A DNA stretch of 50,549 nt. Origin: Alloprevotella tannerae (GTDB taxonomy: Bacteria; Bacteroidota; Bacteroidia; Bacteroidales; Bacteroidaceae). A program made the translations under genes and the position numbers. Location: assembly GCA_015259125.1 (NCBI GenBank), contig JABZGR010000013.1:1-50549 (forward strand). Direction: 5' to 3'. The stretch's first letter is position 1; every line of letters starts with the position of its first letter. The notes under the pieces were generated by a model. It did no database searches. It was not told the origin of the DNA and saw only the letters and a list, made by a program, of their open reading frames with translations. Of the stretch, positions 50,341 to 50,549 are shown piece by piece.

Positions 50341-50549
50341 TTAAATAGTCGTCCCTTAAAAACTATATTTCAGCATAAAGTTTGTACTGACAAGCTCTAT
50401 ACTGATTCTTTTTATAAGGTACAAAAGAACTCTCATAGCTCTTTTGAAGTTATATGCTGCGGCAGCTAATAATACATTGATAGCATCTCCTTTCACACCT
50501 TTATAAAAGTTGCGAGATAATCGGTGGTCTGCTTTAAGATGTCCTATTG
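50341..50549 (-). mobile_element. IS5-like element, second copy (cut by window edge)
   Basis: Terminal sequence TTAAATAGTCGTCCCTTA (50341-50358) is the inverted repeat of the left copy's end. The element continues beyond the window, so completeness cannot be judged. Confidence 0.75.
50356..50549 (-). CDS. IS5-like transposase C-terminus (partial)
   Basis: Minus-strand frame open to the window edge, ending IGHLKADHRLSRNFYKG...KYSF. The first ~40 residues are nearly identical to the left copy (conserved IGHLK-DHRL-RNFYKG block and AAAAYNFKRAMR), but the last ~20 residues differ, so the two elements are related isoforms rather than one duplicated copy. The N-terminal part lies outside the window. 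Confidence 0.8.
   Translation of the reverse strand, partial: IGHLKADHRLSRNFYKGVKGDAINVLLAAAAYNFKRAMRVLLYLIKRISIELVSTNFMLKYSF

Noticed and set aside
1..50549. tRNA, rRNA or riboswitch
   Set aside because: No cloverleaf, rRNA core or known riboswitch motif was recognised by eye; a covariance-model scan would be needed to exclude weak cases.

Overview
The window is a chromosomal segment of a Bacteroidales bacterium, most likely in or near Prevotellaceae (Prevotella/Alloprevotella-like); the genus is inference. Reasons: many genes are preceded by the Bacteroidetes -7 promoter box TAnnTTTG and few by strong Shine-Dalgarno sites; the sigma-70 factor is the short Bacteroidetes type without region 1.1; there are lineage-restricted families (DUF6048, DUF6452, DUF6078, a fimbrillin-like lipoprotein); and gene sets such as lon-tgt-lptG, kdsA-kdsD and a galM-MFS-galK cluster are present. 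No rRNA, tRNA or CRISPR array was seen.

Layout. 1-2.7 kb: a secreted small protein, then a HPr-kinase-like / S26-type peptidase / PqqD-like cassette. 2.8-7.9 kb: a phosphoglycolate phosphatase convergent with a six-gene minus-strand operon (GT2 glycosyltransferase, DUF6452 lipoprotein, DUF6048 protein, MntP, ApbE, Crp/Fnr regulator). 8.3-11.7 kb: an HU-like protein divergent from map, then tsaD and pncC. 12-17.2 kb: galactose genes (galM, MFS permease, galK) and an M20 dipeptidase. 17.9-24.3 kb: minus-strand lon, tgt, lptG and a DEAD-box helicase. 24.8-27.5 kb: accessory hypothetical proteins. 27.8-32.3 kb: plus-strand trmN6, LysM/M23 peptidase, MBL hydrolase, Cys-rich membrane protein, panC, panD. 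32.8-38.0 kb: minus-strand kdsA, kdsD, a secreted phospholipase-D/cardiolipin-synthase-like protein, an acyltransferase, and a SPOR lipoprotein. 38.2-39.1 kb: YtxH/holin-like/88-aa envelope cassette. 39.4-46.6 kb: minus-strand mgtC, rpoD, ogt, rluA, L,D-transpeptidase, a secreted hypothetical protein and an M3 peptidase. 47-48.7 kb: a fimbrillin/FISUMP-like lipoprotein. 49-50.5 kb: two related, oppositely oriented IS5-like transposase 3' ends flanking a small gene.

Most genes are housekeeping or envelope functions: Kdo synthesis (kdsA, kdsD) and LPS export (lptG) belong to outer membrane assembly; galM/permease/galK form a galactose uptake and Leloir entry unit; panC/panD supply beta-alanine and pantothenate.

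The most unusual signal is non-coding. Four intergenic elements, each exactly 80 bp, sit at 143-222, 9012-9091, 17602-17681 and 32506-32585. Each is four tandem GTTTG-N7-CAAAC dyads joined by 4-nt NATN linkers, so the dyads are phased every 21 bp, while the 7-nt centres vary freely. A second dispersed repeat (GGACAAAAATTC-type, about 21-22 bp period) occurs at about 26438-26480 and 44154-44234. I do not recognise either as a named element.
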